Source: Lysobacter avium
Lineage (GTDB): Bacteria; Pseudomonadota; Gammaproteobacteria; Xanthomonadales; Xanthomonadaceae
Direction of reading: 5' to 3'
Length of the DNA: 64,000 bases
Assembly (NCBI RefSeq): GCF_015209745.1
Contig: NZ_CP063657.1
Span: 2,232,001-2,296,000, forward strand
Position numbers and translations under genes: made by a program. Below the pieces are notes generated by a model. It saw only the letters and a list, made by a program, of their open reading frames with translations, did no database searches and had not been told where the DNA came from. This document shows positions 27,839 to 43,927 of this stretch, in pieces. Position 1 is the stretch's first letter; the number at the start of each line of letters is the position of its first letter.

Positions 27839-27888
27839 GTCAATCCGGGGAGTCAACGCGTCAACGTTCGAGAAGGCCATCGGTTGAC
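27839..27888 (-). promoter_or_regulatory. Cluster of TTGAC half-sites before the MacA-like gene
   Basis: Read on the minus strand, GTTGAC at 27860-27865 and 27852-27857 and ATTGAC at 27839-27844 are direct copies, and an inverted copy GTCAAC sits at 27883-27888. They fill most of the gap between the kinase and adaptor genes. This could be a regulator-binding site or promoter region; it is a pattern seen by eye only. Confidence 0.35.
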
Positions 27889-27920
27889 CGCCATCGGACT
27901 CTCGCTCACGGCGCCACCGA

Positions 27921-29237
27921 TCAGGGAACCAGCCGGATCGTCGCCGTGGTGCCCTTGCCGGGCTGACTGCGCAGATTGACGGACCAGCCCACGCGGTCGC
28001 CAAGGCGGCGGGTAATCGCAAGCCCCATTCCCTTGCGATCCTCGTGGGCGATGTCCGCACGGTAGAACGGCGTGAACGCTTTGGCCAGGGTTGCCGGATC
28101 CATGCCGATGCCGCTGTCGATCACCTCGATCTGATCGGCTGACATGCGCACCTGGATCCGGCCCAGGTGGGTGAAGTGCGCCGCGTTGCTGAGCAGGTTG
28201 CCAACCATCACAGCGAGGACGTGCGGGGACCCGACCACGGCCGGTGCACCTTCATCGAGCACCTCGATCGAGACGGGCTTGTCGGCCAGGCGCGGCTGCA
28301 TCCGCTCCACCTGGTCGCGCACCACCTCGGCCACGTCGAACTCCCGGTCCTGTGGACCAACATCGGTTTCGCGGGCGAGGATCAGGAATGCGTCGATCAC
28401 CGCCTCCATGTCGCGCCCGGCACGCTGCACGCGGGCCAACGAACGACTGGTGGCCGGCAGTGTGTTCGGGTCCGCCAGCAGCATGTCTGTCGCCATGCGG
28501 ATGACGGTCAGGGGCGTGCGCAGTTCGTGGCTGGCGTCGCGGGTGAAGTCACGCTCGCGCTGTACGAACTCGGCGACGCGGTCGGTCAGGCCCACCAAGG
28601 CCTCGGCAAGCTGCTGCACCTCCACGCCGGAATCGCGCGGCAGGCTGCCGGCCTTGATCGCCGTCACGTCGGATTCGCGCGGATCCCAACGCGAGACCAC
28701 CCCGGCCAGCCAGCTGACCGGCGCGACCAGCCGCTTGGATGTGCGGTAGGTCAGCCAGGTCACCAGATACGTGGCCAGAAGCGACAACACGAGCGAGACA
28801 AGCCCGGTCAGGCCGATGGCCCGATCGATATGACCCGATTCAAAGCTCAGGTAGAAGGTGTCAGCCCCCCGTGTCTCGACCAGAACCACTTCATCGATGG
28901 AGCGCTCGCGGAACGCGCGGTCGGGCCGCGGCGCAACAGGTGGCGTCACGCGATGACGCCCCGCAGACAGACCGCGCATGTACTCCGGGACCGCGCGCTG
29001 GCCGGCACCCGCGGGCACGATGTAGCCGGTAAGCGTCGCGGTCTTCGGCAGCGGGTAGGCCGGATCGGCCGCGCGACCGGCCCAGAACGTGTCCGCTTCG
29101 GCATCCAGTCGCTCGCTTATGACGCTGTCGCGCACGATCAGGCCCGTCACCAGCACGCCAGCGGTGATGACGATGCTGGCGATTGCCGCCTGCATGAGGA
29201 ACGCCAGCTTGATCCGGCGCGGCAGTCCAGGACTCAT
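27921..29237 (-). CDS. Membrane sensor histidine kinase of the exporter operon
   Basis: A 438-residue kinase with two membrane helices (about 12-34 and 142-162) around a roughly 105-residue periplasmic sensor, a HAMP-like stretch, the phosphoacceptor H-box FTRDASHELRTPL (His237), N-box GNLLSNAAHF, G1 box VIDSGIGMD and G2 box KGMGLAITRRLG. The sensor domain resembles nothing I recognise. Its gene lies 16 bases after the response regulator and 92 bases before the MacA-like gene, so it very likely controls this exporter. Confidence 0.9.
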   Translation of the reverse strand: MSPGLPRRIKLAFLMQAAIASIVITAGVLVTGLIVRDSVISERLDAEADTFWAGRAADPAYPLPKTATLTGYIVPAGAGQRAVPEYMRGLSAGRHRVTPPVAPRPDRAFRERSIDEVVLVETRGADTFYLSFESGHIDRAIGLTGLVSLVLSLLATYLVTWLTYRTSKRLVAPVSWLAGVVSRWDPRESDVTAIKAGSLPRDSGVEVQQLAEALVGLTDRVAEFVQRERDFTRDASHELRTPLTVIRMATDMLLADPNTLPATSRSLARVQRAGRDMEAVIDAFLILARETDVGPQDREFDVAEVVRDQVERMQPRLADKPVSIEVLDEGAPAVVGSPHVLAVMVGNLLSNAAHFTHLGRIQVRMSADQIEVIDSGIGMDPATLAKAFTPFYRADIAHEDRKGMGLAITRRLGDRVGWSVNLRSQPGKGTTATIRLVP

Positions 29238-29253
29238 TGAGGCAACCGCAGAA

Positions 29254-29964
29254 TCATTCCTGCGGCTGCGAGATGTCCGCCACGCGGTAGCCGGCCGATT
29301 GCACGGTATGCAGCAACTGCTTGTCGAACGGCTTGTCGATCGTCTTGCGCAGGTTGTAGAGGTGGCTGCGCAGGGTGTCGGAATCAGGCAGGCCGTTGCC
29401 CCAGATCTCGCGCTCGATTTCCTGGCGGCTGACGACCCGTGGCGATTCGCGCATCAGGATGGTGAGCAGGCGCAGGCCAATCGGCGAGAGCTGCAGCTCA
29501 CTGCCGCCACGGGTTACGCGCAGACTCGCCGGATCCAGCACCAGATCGGCGACCTTGAGCACCTCCCCGCCGACCTGGCGACGCTCCCGCCGGATCAATG
29601 CGCGAAGGCGTGCTTCCAGTTCCTGGATGGCAAAAGGCTTGGTCAGGTAGTCGTCCGCGCCCGCCGACAGGCCGGTGAGCTTCTCGTCCAGGGTGTCGCG
29701 CGAGGTCAGCATCAGCACGGGCGTCGACTTGCGCGCTTCCTCGCGCAGCCGCTTGCACACCTCCAGCCCGTCAAGGCGCGGCAGCATCAGGTCCAACACG
29801 ATGACGTCGTAGCTGTTCTCAGCGGCGAGGCGATAGCCGTCAAGCCCGTCGGCGGCGAAGTCCACTTCGAAGCCCTTGCTCTCGAGGTATTCACCCACCA
29901 TCTCGGAAATATTGCGGTTGTCCTCAATGATGAGGACCAAGCCGCCATCTTGCGTGTTCTGCAT
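29254..29964 (-). CDS. OmpR-family response regulator of the exporter operon
   Basis: A 236-residue regulator: receiver domain with acidic pocket LVLIIEDN, phosphoacceptor Asp58 in VIVLDLMLPRLDG and Lys in DDYLTKPFA, then a winged-helix DNA-binding domain (about 140-230) with LSPIGLRLLTILMRESPRVV and HLYNLRKTIDKPF. It starts the minus-strand unit regulator-kinase-adaptor-ATPase-permease. A pair of identical 9-base repeats 24-64 bases upstream of its ATG suggests autoregulation. Confidence 0.93.
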   Translation of the reverse strand: MQNTQDGGLVLIIEDNRNISEMVGEYLESKGFEVDFAADGLDGYRLAAENSYDVIVLDLMLPRLDGLEVCKRLREEARKSTPVLMLTSRDTLDEKLTGLSAGADDYLTKPFAIQELEARLRALIRRERRQVGGEVLKVADLVLDPASLRVTRGGSELQLSPIGLRLLTILMRESPRVVSRQEIEREIWGNGLPDSDTLRSHLYNLRKTIDKPFDKQLLHTVQSAGYRVADISQPQE

Positions 29965-29987
29965 GTACGTCCCCTTGGCTTCAGTTT

Positions 29988-30028
29988 TGTGAAGACTGAC
30001 GCCGTCCGGGTCTACAGGATGTGAAGAC
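29988..30028. promoter_or_regulatory. Perfect 9-bp direct repeat TGTGAAGAC upstream of the response regulator
   Basis: TGTGAAGAC occurs at 29988-29996 and again at 30020-30028, a 32-base period (three helical turns), in front of the regulator ATG at 29964. OmpR-family regulators typically bind direct repeats on one helix face, so this is a candidate autoregulatory operator. No clear -35/-10 pair was found with it. Confidence 0.5.
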
Positions 30029-30119
30029 GAGAAGGGTTTCCCGGTACTTTCGTTGCGCCTTCATCGGCCGCCATGGGTACTGCGTTTTCTTGACTTGAAC
30101 GCATCGCAGCCGGTCATGC

Positions 30120-30917
30120 TCAAGCGCCAGCCCAGTCCCGCCAGGGCAGCGACGTGTCACCCAATGCCACGAATCCGCCATTCAGCAGACCCGCGCGCTG
30201 GTTGTAGCGGAACGGACGTCCTTGCAGGTCATACAGGCCGCCGCCGGCGCCCTCCAGCACGGCCTGGCCGGCGGCCGTGTCCCACTCGCTGGTCGGTCCG
30301 AAACGGGGGTAGACGTCGAGTTCGCCCTGCGCAAGGAGGCAGAACTTCAATGACGAGCCAATGCCCAGCGGTTCCGTATCACCCATGCGGTCGATGAAGT
30401 CCGAGCTGCGCTGATCGCGATGGGAGCGGCTGGCGGCCACCCGCAGCGGCGCGGTTGCCGGTGCGCGTACATCGATCGCTCGTTCGCGGCCGGCGCTGTC
30501 ACGGCGGAACGCCCCCAGTCCGGCGCCTCCGTGCCACAGCACGCCGGTTACCGGGGCCTGGACCACGCCCCAGGTCGCCACGCCACTTTCGATCAACGCG
30601 ATGTTGACGGTGAACTCGCCGTTGCGCTTGATGAACTCGCGCGTCCCATCGAGTGGATCGACCATCCACAGGCGCGACCACTGGCAGCGCTCGGCGATAT
30701 CGACGGCGGCCGACTCTTCCGAGAGAACAGGAATGGCAGGCGTCAGACGCGCCAGTCCATCAACGATGCAGCGGTGCGCAGCCAGGTCGGCGGCGGTAAC
30801 GGGCGATCGATCGTCCTTCTGCTGGATGTCGAATGCACCTTCGTACACCTGCAAGATTTCCGCAGCAGCCTGATCGGCAATACGGATAACGCGCTCACGA
30901 AGTGCAGGCTCGATCAT
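30120..30917 (-). CDS. cysQ: 3'(2'),5'-bisphosphate nucleotidase CysQ
   Basis: CysQ removes the 3' phosphate of PAP (and PAPS), the by-product of sulfate assimilation. The 265-residue inositol-monophosphatase-fold protein has the metal motifs VLSEES and MVDPLDGTREFIKRNGEF and the late motif SEWDTAAGQAVLEGAGG, all in register. Length is near E. coli CysQ (246). It lies 42 bases after nudE on the same strand; the pair is a frequent arrangement in gammaproteobacteria. Confidence 0.93.
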   Translation of the reverse strand: MIEPALRERVIRIADQAAAEILQVYEGAFDIQQKDDRSPVTAADLAAHRCIVDGLARLTPAIPVLSEESAAVDIAERCQWSRLWMVDPLDGTREFIKRNGEFTVNIALIESGVATWGVVQAPVTGVLWHGGAGLGAFRRDSAGRERAIDVRAPATAPLRVAASRSHRDQRSSDFIDRMGDTEPLGIGSSLKFCLLAQGELDVYPRFGPTSEWDTAAGQAVLEGAGGGLYDLQGRPFRYNQRAGLLNGGFVALGDTSLPWRDWAGA

Positions 30918-30959
30918 GTTGTTCCTCCCGGGTCGGTCGGCACGCCGCGTGCACGCGGA

Positions 30960-31508
30960 TCAGCCATGCATGCGCAACCATTCGCGCACGATGAACAAGG
31001 CCGCCATGCTCCGACCTTCGGAGAAATCCTCGCGCAGGACCAGCTCGTGCAACGCGTCCAGTCGCCACGGCACCACTTCCAGCGGTTCCGGCTCATCGCC
31101 TGGCAGCCGCTCCTCGTAGAGATCACGGGCGAGGATCACGTGCGCCGAATGACTCATATAGGACGGCGCCAGGGTCAGCTCGCGCAGGTTGAGCAGCGAA
31201 TGCGCGCCGTAGCCGGCCTCTTCCTTCAACTCGCGGTTGCCCGCCTCTACCGGGGTTTCGCCTGCGTCGATGCGGCCCTTGACCAGGCCCAGCTCATAGC
31301 GGTGGACGCCAGCGGCATACTCGCGGACCAGCAGTACCGTATCCGCGTCCAGTACCGGCACCACGACAACGGCGCCGTGCCCGCGTCCGTGCATGCGCTG
31401 GAACCTGCGCCGTTCGCCGTTGCTGAATTCCAGGTCGAGGTCTTCAACCCGGTATGGCCCGACGTCGCTCTCTACGACGCGGTGGATGATCGGCAGCTTG
31501 CGGGTCAT
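30960..31508 (-). CDS. nudE: ADP-compounds Nudix hydrolase NudE
   Basis: NudE hydrolyses ADP-ribose, Ap3A and NADH to AMP plus a phosphoribosyl or nucleotide product. The 182-residue protein has the strand VEDLDLEFSNGERRRFQRM, the Nudix box beginning GRIDAGETPVEAGNRELKEE, and LAPSYMSHSAHVILARDLYE, closely following E. coli NudE. The ATG at 31508 fits the family start TRKLPIIHRVVESD; upstream in-frame codons would add 54 unrelated residues. Confidence 0.92.
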   Translation of the reverse strand: MTRKLPIIHRVVESDVGPYRVEDLDLEFSNGERRRFQRMHGRGHGAVVVVPVLDADTVLLVREYAAGVHRYELGLVKGRIDAGETPVEAGNRELKEEAGYGAHSLLNLRELTLAPSYMSHSAHVILARDLYEERLPGDEPEPLEVVPWRLDALHELVLREDFSEGRSMAALFIVREWLRMHG

Positions 31509-31668
31509 GGATGCGAGCCGTGAGGCGGCGCGGCTCGGCGCGGAAAGACGATAATGGAGGAATGACTGATAGAGATCACGATCCCACGATGCTAGCAGAG
31601 CCCGGCGACCGCGCCGCGCGCCGGTTGTTGCGCACGCCTGTCCGCCACCGGACTTTCGCGGCGCTGGC

Positions 31669-32439
31669 ATGCGACTGACCCGGGTCTACGTGGAGATGCC
31701 GCTGGCGGTTGGCGCTGAGCTGGCCCTGCCCGACGGCCCTGCGGCCCATCTGGCGAGAGTGTTGCGTCTGGCGGTCGGCGACCGCTGCGTCCTGTTCAAC
31801 GGAGATGGGCAGGACTATCCGGCGATCGTCACCGCGGCCGGCAAGCGCGAGCTGCGGGTGCGCCTGGATGCGCCGGTCGCGGTCGATAACGAGTCATCAC
31901 TGCGGATCGTGTTGTTGCAAGGAGTTGCGCGCGGGGAAAAGATGGACCTGATCCTGCAGAAAGCCACCGAACTGGGGGTGGTGGAGGTGCGCCCTCTGGT
32001 TTCGCAGCGAAGCGAGGTGAAGCTCGATGCTGCCCGCGCGGCGCGCCGTCTCATCCACTGGCAGGGCGTCGTCATCGCTGCGTGCGAGCAATGCGGGCGC
32101 GCCCGGGTCCCTCTGGTAGCGGCTCCCCTGCCGCTGTCAGCCGTGCTGGCCGGACTCGGCACGTCGCCGCACCGTGAGCGGGTACATCAGGCAGACGATC
32201 TGCGATTGCTGCTGGATCCGGACGGAGATCTCGCCATCAGGGATCTGACCATCGCGAACGGCGTTACCGAAGTCGTCCTTGCCGTTGGCCCGGAGGGCGG
32301 CTGGTCACCGGATGATCGTGGGCAACTGCTTGCGGCGGGATTTGGCGGGCTGCGCCTGGGCCCGCGGATCCTGCGCACGGAAACGGCCGGCCTGGCGGCG
32401 ATCGCCGCGTTGCAGGCGGGCTTCGGCGACCTCGGCTGA
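31669..32439 (+). CDS. rsmE: 16S rRNA (uracil-1498-N3)-methyltransferase RsmE
   Basis: RsmE methylates U1498 of 16S rRNA. The 256-residue SPOUT enzyme starts with a PUA-like domain (RLTRVYVEMPLAVG) and has the SAM trefoil-knot motifs AVGPEGGWSPDD and LGPRILRTETAGLAAIAALQ at the C-terminus; the core helix KMDLILQKATELGVVEVRPL is typical. It is divergent from nudE over 160 bases. After it come 68 bases with no supported feature before the convergent chpC stop. Confidence 0.95.
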   Translation: MRLTRVYVEMPLAVGAELALPDGPAAHLARVLRLAVGDRCVLFNGDGQDYPAIVTAAGKRELRVRLDAPVAVDNESSLRIVLLQGVARGEKMDLILQKATELGVVEVRPLVSQRSEVKLDAARAARRLIHWQGVVIAACEQCGRARVPLVAAPLPLSAVLAGLGTSPHRERVHQADDLRLLLDPDGDLAIRDLTIANGVTEVVLAVGPEGGWSPDDRGQLLAAGFGGLRLGPRILRTETAGLAAIAALQAGFGDLG

Positions 32440-32507
32440 GCCCGATCGGTTCGAATTCGTTCGAGTGCATTGGGGCTCTGCAGGCACTGCGTCGCCGCGA
32501 GCGCGCT

Positions 32508-33029
32508 TCAGGCTGCGGCCGAAAGCGTGTCGATGATCAGGTTCTCGACCTCGACCAGGTCCGGCACGTAAGCGTCGTCTTCGTTCAGGCGGACGGCGGC
32601 AAGCACCATCGAGGGCAGCTCCTCGGTGTCCTCATTCACGCCGAGTGCAGCGCGCGACACGGTGACCAAGCGCGGGAATCCCTGGCTGAGAATCGCGAAA
32701 TAGGGGGCTTTGGGATCGCCGCCCAGCGCTTTCAGCACAAGCACCTTGCTGCTCAGGCTGCCCTGCTCATCGGCAAGCCCCGCCAACTGGGAGAAGCCGA
32801 TCAGCGGTACCTGCCAACCCCGCCAGCGGGTCAGGCCGAGCAGCCAGCCGGGCGCGCCGGGAACCGTCTCGGGCTGGGCAAATGACATCACCTCGGCCAC
32901 GGTGGCGTTGGGCAACAGCAGGCGCGCGCCAGCGACCTGGATCAGGACTCCCCGGATGTCCTGGTCGGAACCGTCGAACGGCGCGGATTCGTTGTGGTTC
33001 GGTCGTGGATTTTCTGCATCATTTGACAT
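32508..33029 (-). CDS. chpC: CheW-domain protein ChpC of the Pil-Chp system
   Basis: A 173-residue CheW-type adaptor, last gene of the pilus chemosensory operon. After a 25-residue polar tail the CheW fold runs from RGVLIQVAGARLLLPNATVAEVM through PGWLLGLTRWRGWQVPLIGF to YFAILSQGFPRLVTV. In Pseudomonas aeruginosa the equivalent ChpC couples additional receptors to ChpA. It follows the CheB-like gene by 9 bases. Assignment rests on position as well as sequence. Confidence 0.85.
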   Translation of the reverse strand: MSNDAENPRPNHNESAPFDGSDQDIRGVLIQVAGARLLLPNATVAEVMSFAQPETVPGAPGWLLGLTRWRGWQVPLIGFSQLAGLADEQGSLSSKVLVLKALGGDPKAPYFAILSQGFPRLVTVSRAALGVNEDTEELPSMVLAAVRLNEDDAYVPDLVEVENLIIDTLSAAA

Positions 33030-33038
33030 GCTTATTCC

Positions 33039-34386
33039 TCAGGCCGGCCAACGTTCGCCCAGCCGCTGCGCCAACTCGGCCGGAGTTGCGGTGTCGCCGC
33101 CGCGTGATGCCAACGCAGCAGACGCGGTGGCGTCGTAGCAGCCGTCGGCGGATTGTCCTGCGACCAGCGCCCCGGCCCAGCCCAGCCGCAGGGTCGCGTC
33201 GACCACCGAGGGGTCGGTGCCACTGAGCAGAAGCACCGCGCTGTCACTGGACGGCAACGACGCCACGAGTTCGCTTCCCGTCTGGAAACGGATCCCGGCG
33301 TCGCTGACGTCAATGCCCAGCTCCTCCGCAAGGATGTACACCGTGCCCGCCATCGCGTACTGATCGGCTTCGGCAAGCCGGACCGGCAATTCGGTGGCAC
33401 GCTGCATCTGCGCGACCAGCCGGTCATGGCGCCCGCCGTCCAGGCGTTGCTGGATCAGGACAGGACGCGGGAACCCGGCGGGCATCGCGGCAACCAGTTG
33501 TCGCACTGCATCGGGTCCACCCAGGCCCGCCAGGACCAGCACCGCGCCACGCGCGTGCTCGGGCTCCTTCCTGGGTGAGTCGTCCACGAGGGTCAATCCG
33601 GAGATCCGCTCTTCCAGTTCGACGATGTCGCGAGCCAGGCGGTCGTCCGATTCCTCCGAGTCGCCCGACACCAGCGGAGCGGATCCATCGTCCAACGTCA
33701 GTACGCCGAAGCGCCCGGCCGCCTCGCCTTCCTCATCGGAGGCGACGGCAGTGGCAGGCGATCGAGGCTCGGCGGAGGCTTCAACGGCTGCGGCGTCTTC
33801 ATTGTCGACCACCGGGTCGAGGGTGAGGCTCAGGTCAAGTCCGTCGGCCACATCGCCGGGTTCAAATACGGGAACGTGGCCGGATTCCTGGTCCGCGGTC
33901 TCGGCGAACACGGGATCGAACGGGTTGGTCGTCTCCGCCGGAGCGGCAGACCCGCCTTGCCATTCGCGCTCCGGGGCATCACCCGCATCGGAGCTGATGT
34001 GGTCAAACCGGGTGGACTGCCCAGGTTCTGGCGCTTCCTGTTCGGTTCCGGGCGGCAGGACGTCGCCGTGGCTCTGCATCTTTGCCACCAGGTGGCGCTG
34101 CCACCGGGCCATGTCCCAGCCCTCGCGGGCAGCCGCCAAGCTGGCTTCCTCGTAGATGACTTCCACGTCCGGGTCAGCCAGCACCTCGTCAAACGCCTCC
34201 AGCGCATCCTCGGTCTGGGGATCCAGCGCCACCAGCACGACTTTCGCCTCCGACGTCGGGACATCCGCGGGGTCGATTTCCTGCGGGTCCGACTCCAGCA
34301 CGCACTGCGCCCCCGCCGCTTCGATCGCCTCCCGCAGCCGGTCACGGGCGGGACCGGCCTGGGCCAACAGTGCAACTTTCAGCGGA

Positions 34387-34397
<11 letters not shown>
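33039..34397 (-). CDS. chpB: ChpB-like protein: degenerate CheB (pseudo-methylesterase)
   Basis: A 452-residue protein in the position of ChpB. The N-terminal receiver-like domain ([20 protein letters not shown]) has [12 protein letters not shown] where the phosphoacceptor Asp should be. An acidic linker (about 115-290) follows. The C-terminal domain aligns with the CheB methylesterase, but GASTGG reads AGLGGPD, the QHMP histidine reads IQQRLDG, and the GMGNDG aspartate region reads SGTDPSV. All three catalytic residues thus appear missing. The ATG at 34397 overlaps the chpA stop by 11 bases; a TTG at 34409 would add four residues. Loss of activity is inferred from eye alignment. Confidence 0.8.
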
Positions 34398-40809
<6,412 letters not shown>

Positions 40810-40900
40810 GGCGCGATGCTCCATTGCGCTGCGCACTGGCGCAGCGGGTGCGGGCGGCGGCCGGGGGTCATGCTGTTCATCCTTCGATCCAATGCAGGGC

Positions 40901-42922
40901 TCAGGCAGGAAGCGTGAAGTCGGCGACCGAACGACGCAGGTCGGAGGCCATCTGCGCGAGGTTGCCAATCGACTGCGCGGTCTGGTTGGCACCCTGCGTG
41001 GTCTGCGAGGTGATCTGCTGGATCGTGTTCATGGTCTCGGTGATGTTGGCCGCCGCGCCGGACTGCTGCTGCGAAGCCAGCGAGATGCCCTGGATGAGCC
41101 CGGACAGGTCGGAGGAGACCTTCTCGATCTCGCCCAGCGCGGTGCCGGCGTCCTCGGCCAGGCGTGCACCGGCGACCACCTCGGTGGTGGTCTGCTCCAT
41201 CGAGCTGACCGCCTCGTTGGTATCGGCCTGAATGGCCTGGACCAGCGACTCGATCCGCTTGGTCGCGTTGGAGGAGCGCTCCGCCAGTCGCTGCACTTCG
41301 TCGGCCACCACCGCGAACCCGCGGCCGGCCTCACCGGCGGAGGCCGCCTGGATCGCCGCGTTCAGCGCCAGGATGTTGGTCTGCTCGGAGATGTCGTTGA
41401 TCAGTTCAACGATCGAGCCGATTTCCTGCGAACTCTCACCCAGGCGCTTGATGCGCTTGGAGGTTTCCTGGATCTGGTCGCGGATGGAGTCCATGCCCTG
41501 GATGGTCTGGCGGACCACGCCCGCACCGGCGGTCGCGATCTGCACCGAGCGTTGCGCCACGTCCGCGGACTCGGCGGAGTTGCGCGAGACCTGGTCGATA
41601 CTGGTCGCGATCTCGCTGATGCGGCTGGACGCGGAGGTGATCTCCTGCGCCTGGTGCTCGGCGGCCTCGGCCAGGTGCATGGCGGTGGCCTGCGTTTCCT
41701 GCGCGCTGGAGGCGACCTGCACCGAGGTGTCGGTGATCGTCTGCACCAGGGTGCGCAGCTGCTCGACGGCGAAGTTGATGGAGTCGGCGATCGCGCCGGT
41801 CATGTCCTCGGTCACCGTGGCCTTCACCGTCAGGTCGCCTTCCGCCAGCGAACCCATTTCATCCAGCAGGCGCATGATCGCCTCCTGGTTGCGGTCGTTG
41901 AGTTCCTTGGTGGTGGTGTAGCGGTCGCGCTGCGCCTTGCTCAGGGAGAACAGAAGGCCAACGATGGCGGCCAGGGCGAATGCGCCGGCAATGATGGACA
42001 CCCAGAGGTTGCCCAAAAGGCTGGGATCCTTGAGGGTGCCGAGGGCGTTGAATGCGTTGAACAGCGACTCGCTGTCGGCAAGCAGCTTGTCGGAGCCGTT
42101 GGTGATCGCATCCGCCGCCGACTGCGCCGCAAACAGGTCCTGCGAGGTCGCCAGGATGGCGTCGAGGTCGGTTTTCATCGTCTGCCACAGCGCTTCGGCC
42201 TGGCCGAGCGCGGCCACCGCGCCCGCATTGCCCAGCGGAGTGATGCCGGTCGCCTCGTCGCCGTTGCGCAGGCCGGCCAGGACGTTGCCGAACACGGCTG
42301 CGTCACGCGCGAGGCCTTCGCCGGCCGCTTCGGCGTTGCGCCCGCCTGCGCGGATCTCGGTCACGCGACGGGCCATGGTTCCCGACAACACCACCTGGCG
42401 CAGCGCGTAGTAGACCTGCGAGGACGGCGAGCCGCTGGCGGACATCGCCCGGACGAGTTCATCCAGGCGCGCCTGCAGGTCGGGCACTTGCTGCTCGAAG
42501 CTGTTGGCGTTGGTCGCCAGGCCCAGCACCGCCTTCTCGCTGGCGATCAACTGCTCCGCGCTCTTGTCCAGCGGCGCCCAGGTCTGGGTCACAATGGCGA
42601 TCGGCCCGGACACGCCGGGGGTGTCACCGAAATTCGTGTTCAGCTCGCCGATATCGGCAACCACCTCGCCGCGGGTGGTCTTGAACGCCGAGTAGGCCGC
42701 CTGGTCGCCACCCACCGCCTCGCGTCCCTGCACCGCCAGGCGCTGTGAGGCCACCTGCAGACTGCTGGCCGACGCGCCGGCGCCGCTGAGCAGGCTGGCC
42801 TTGTAGGTGGCATAACCCACGTTGAGCGCAAGCACCAGTACGGAAATGCCCAGCACCACGAGCCAGGTGTTGGAGCCAACGGTACGGCCCTTGCCGGCGA
42901 CGGAATTCATCTCAGTGCTCAT
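40901..42922 (-). CDS. pilJ: PilJ, methyl-accepting receptor of the Pil-Chp system
   Basis: A 673-residue inner-membrane chemoreceptor. It has an N-terminal helix (about 18-40, [20 protein letters not shown]), a periplasmic PilJ-type helical domain to about 300, a second helix ([20 protein letters not shown]), HAMP and the long signalling hairpin with tip [20 protein letters not shown] and [19 protein letters not shown]. It relays pilus or surface cues to ChpA through PilI. I chose the ATG at 42922, which overlaps the pilI stop by 11 bases; the longer frame upstream is not receptor-like. After its stop come 91 bases to chpA with no pilK gene. Confidence 0.95.
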   Translation of the reverse strand: MSTEMNSVAGKGRTVGSNTWLVVLGISVLVLALNVGYATYKASLLSGAGASASSLQVASQRLAVQGREAVGGDQAAYSAFKTTRGEVVADIGELNTNFGDTPGVSGPIAIVTQTWAPLDKSAEQLIASEKAVLGLATNANSFEQQVPDLQARLDELVRAMSASGSPSSQVYYALRQVVLSGTMARRVTEIRAGGRNAEAAGEGLARDAAVFGNVLAGLRNGDEATGITPLGNAGAVAALGQAEALWQTMKTDLDAILATSQDLFAAQSAADAITNGSDKLLADSESLFNAFNALGTLKDPSLLGNLWVSIIAGAFALAAIVGLLFSLSKAQRDRYTTTKELNDRNQEAIMRLLDEMGSLAEGDLTVKATVTEDMTGAIADSINFAVEQLRTLVQTITDTSVQVASSAQETQATAMHLAEAAEHQAQEITSASSRISEIATSIDQVSRNSAESADVAQRSVQIATAGAGVVRQTIQGMDSIRDQIQETSKRIKRLGESSQEIGSIVELINDISEQTNILALNAAIQAASAGEAGRGFAVVADEVQRLAERSSNATKRIESLVQAIQADTNEAVSSMEQTTTEVVAGARLAEDAGTALGEIEKVSSDLSGLIQGISLASQQQSGAAANITETMNTIQQITSQTTQGANQTAQSIGNLAQMASDLRRSVADFTLPA

Positions 42923-43547
42923 GATCGACCTCAATTTCGGTGCTGGCGTGGTTTTCGGTAGCGGGCTGCTCGACCCGTGGGGTATCGAGCGCTGCGTGTC
43001 GGAACTCGGGGGTACGTGCCAGCCGGTCCAGGCTGAAAACGCCCCAGGTGTGCTCGCCCAGACGGTAGGCCCGGTCGATGAAGTAGGAGTAGCGGCCCTC
43101 GCCAAGACCCGTCGCGAGGACGGCCTCGGCGTCGAGCTGTGACTCGTTGAAACTGCGCTGACCGAACAGTTCGTCGATCAGGACGGCCACGTCGCCACCG
43201 GGCTGGCGGACCAGCAACATGCGCTGGCCTTCGTGGAGGACCGTCCGCTCGCCCTCCAGGAAGTACTTGAGGTCAACCACCGGCAACAGGTTTCCGCGCA
43301 CATTGGCCAGGCCCAGCAACCAGGGCTGGGCGCCGGGCACGGGCGTGGCCTGCGGCAAGGGCAGGATTTCGAGCACTTCGTCAAAGCTCGACGCCAGCCG
43401 GCGCGAACCCACGCGATAGCCCACGCCCCGCCACATCCCCGGCGCGTCCAGCTGCTCGGGCAGGCCGGCCACGTGGTCCAGGCTGCGACGCTCGTAGTCG
43501 TGGAGGATCGCGAACGGGTCGATCCGCTCGATGCCGGCTCGACTCAC
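42912..43547 (-). CDS. pilI: PilI, CheW-like coupling protein
   Basis: A 211-residue CheW-type adaptor that links PilJ to ChpA. The fold runs from [20 protein letters not shown] through [20 protein letters not shown] and [19 protein letters not shown] to [20 protein letters not shown]. About 30 residues precede the domain, as in PilI of other species. The GTG start at 43547 overlaps the pilH stop (GTGA). Confidence 0.93.
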   Translation of the reverse strand: MSRAGIERIDPFAILHDYERRSLDHVAGLPEQLDAPGMWRGVGYRVGSRRLASSFDEVLEILPLPQATPVPGAQPWLLGLANVRGNLLPVVDLKYFLEGERTVLHEGQRMLLVRQPGGDVAVLIDELFGQRSFNESQLDAEAVLATGLGEGRYSYFIDRAYRLGEHTWGVFSLDRLARTPEFRHAALDTPRVEQPATENHASTEIEVDHEH

Positions 43548-43909
43548 GGGCCGAGCAACTCGTTGATGCGCGCGACCAGTTCGTCTTCGCGCGGCGGCTT
43601 GACGATGTAATCGCGCGCGCCCTGGCGAAGGCCCCAGGCCTTGTCGGTCTCCATGCCCTTGGTGCTGACGATCAGCACGGGAATGGTGCTGGTCTTCTCG
43701 TCACGCGACAGTGCGCGGGTCGCCTGGAAGCCGTTCATGCCGGGCAGGATCACGTCCATCAGCACCAGGTCGGGCTGCTCGCGGCGGCACATCTCGATGC
43801 CGTCCTCCGCATTCCCCGACACCAGTACTTCGTGTCCGTTGCGCTCCAGCAATTGGGTGAGGACCGCCGTATCCGTCGGCGAATCCTCGATCAGCAGAAT
43901 GCGTGCCAT
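43544..43909 (-). CDS. pilH: PilH, single-domain response regulator
   Basis: A 121-residue stand-alone receiver. The acidic pocket is LLIEDSPTD, the phosphoacceptor Asp52 in LVLMDVILPGMNG, the switch residues VSTKGME and the lysine in DYIVKPPR. In P. aeruginosa PilH counteracts PilG and drives retraction-related responses. It lies 18 bases after pilG. Confidence 0.95.
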   Translation of the reverse strand: MARILLIEDSPTDTAVLTQLLERNGHEVLVSGNAEDGIEMCRREQPDLVLMDVILPGMNGFQATRALSRDEKTSTIPVLIVSTKGMETDKAWGLRQGARDYIVKPPREDELVARINELLGP

Positions 43910-43927
43910 ATATGCCCTACCCCCCGG

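Noticed and set aside
32449..32459. GGTTCGAATTC resembling a tRNA T-loop after rsmE
   Set aside because: No matching acceptor stem or anticodon arm within tRNA distance.
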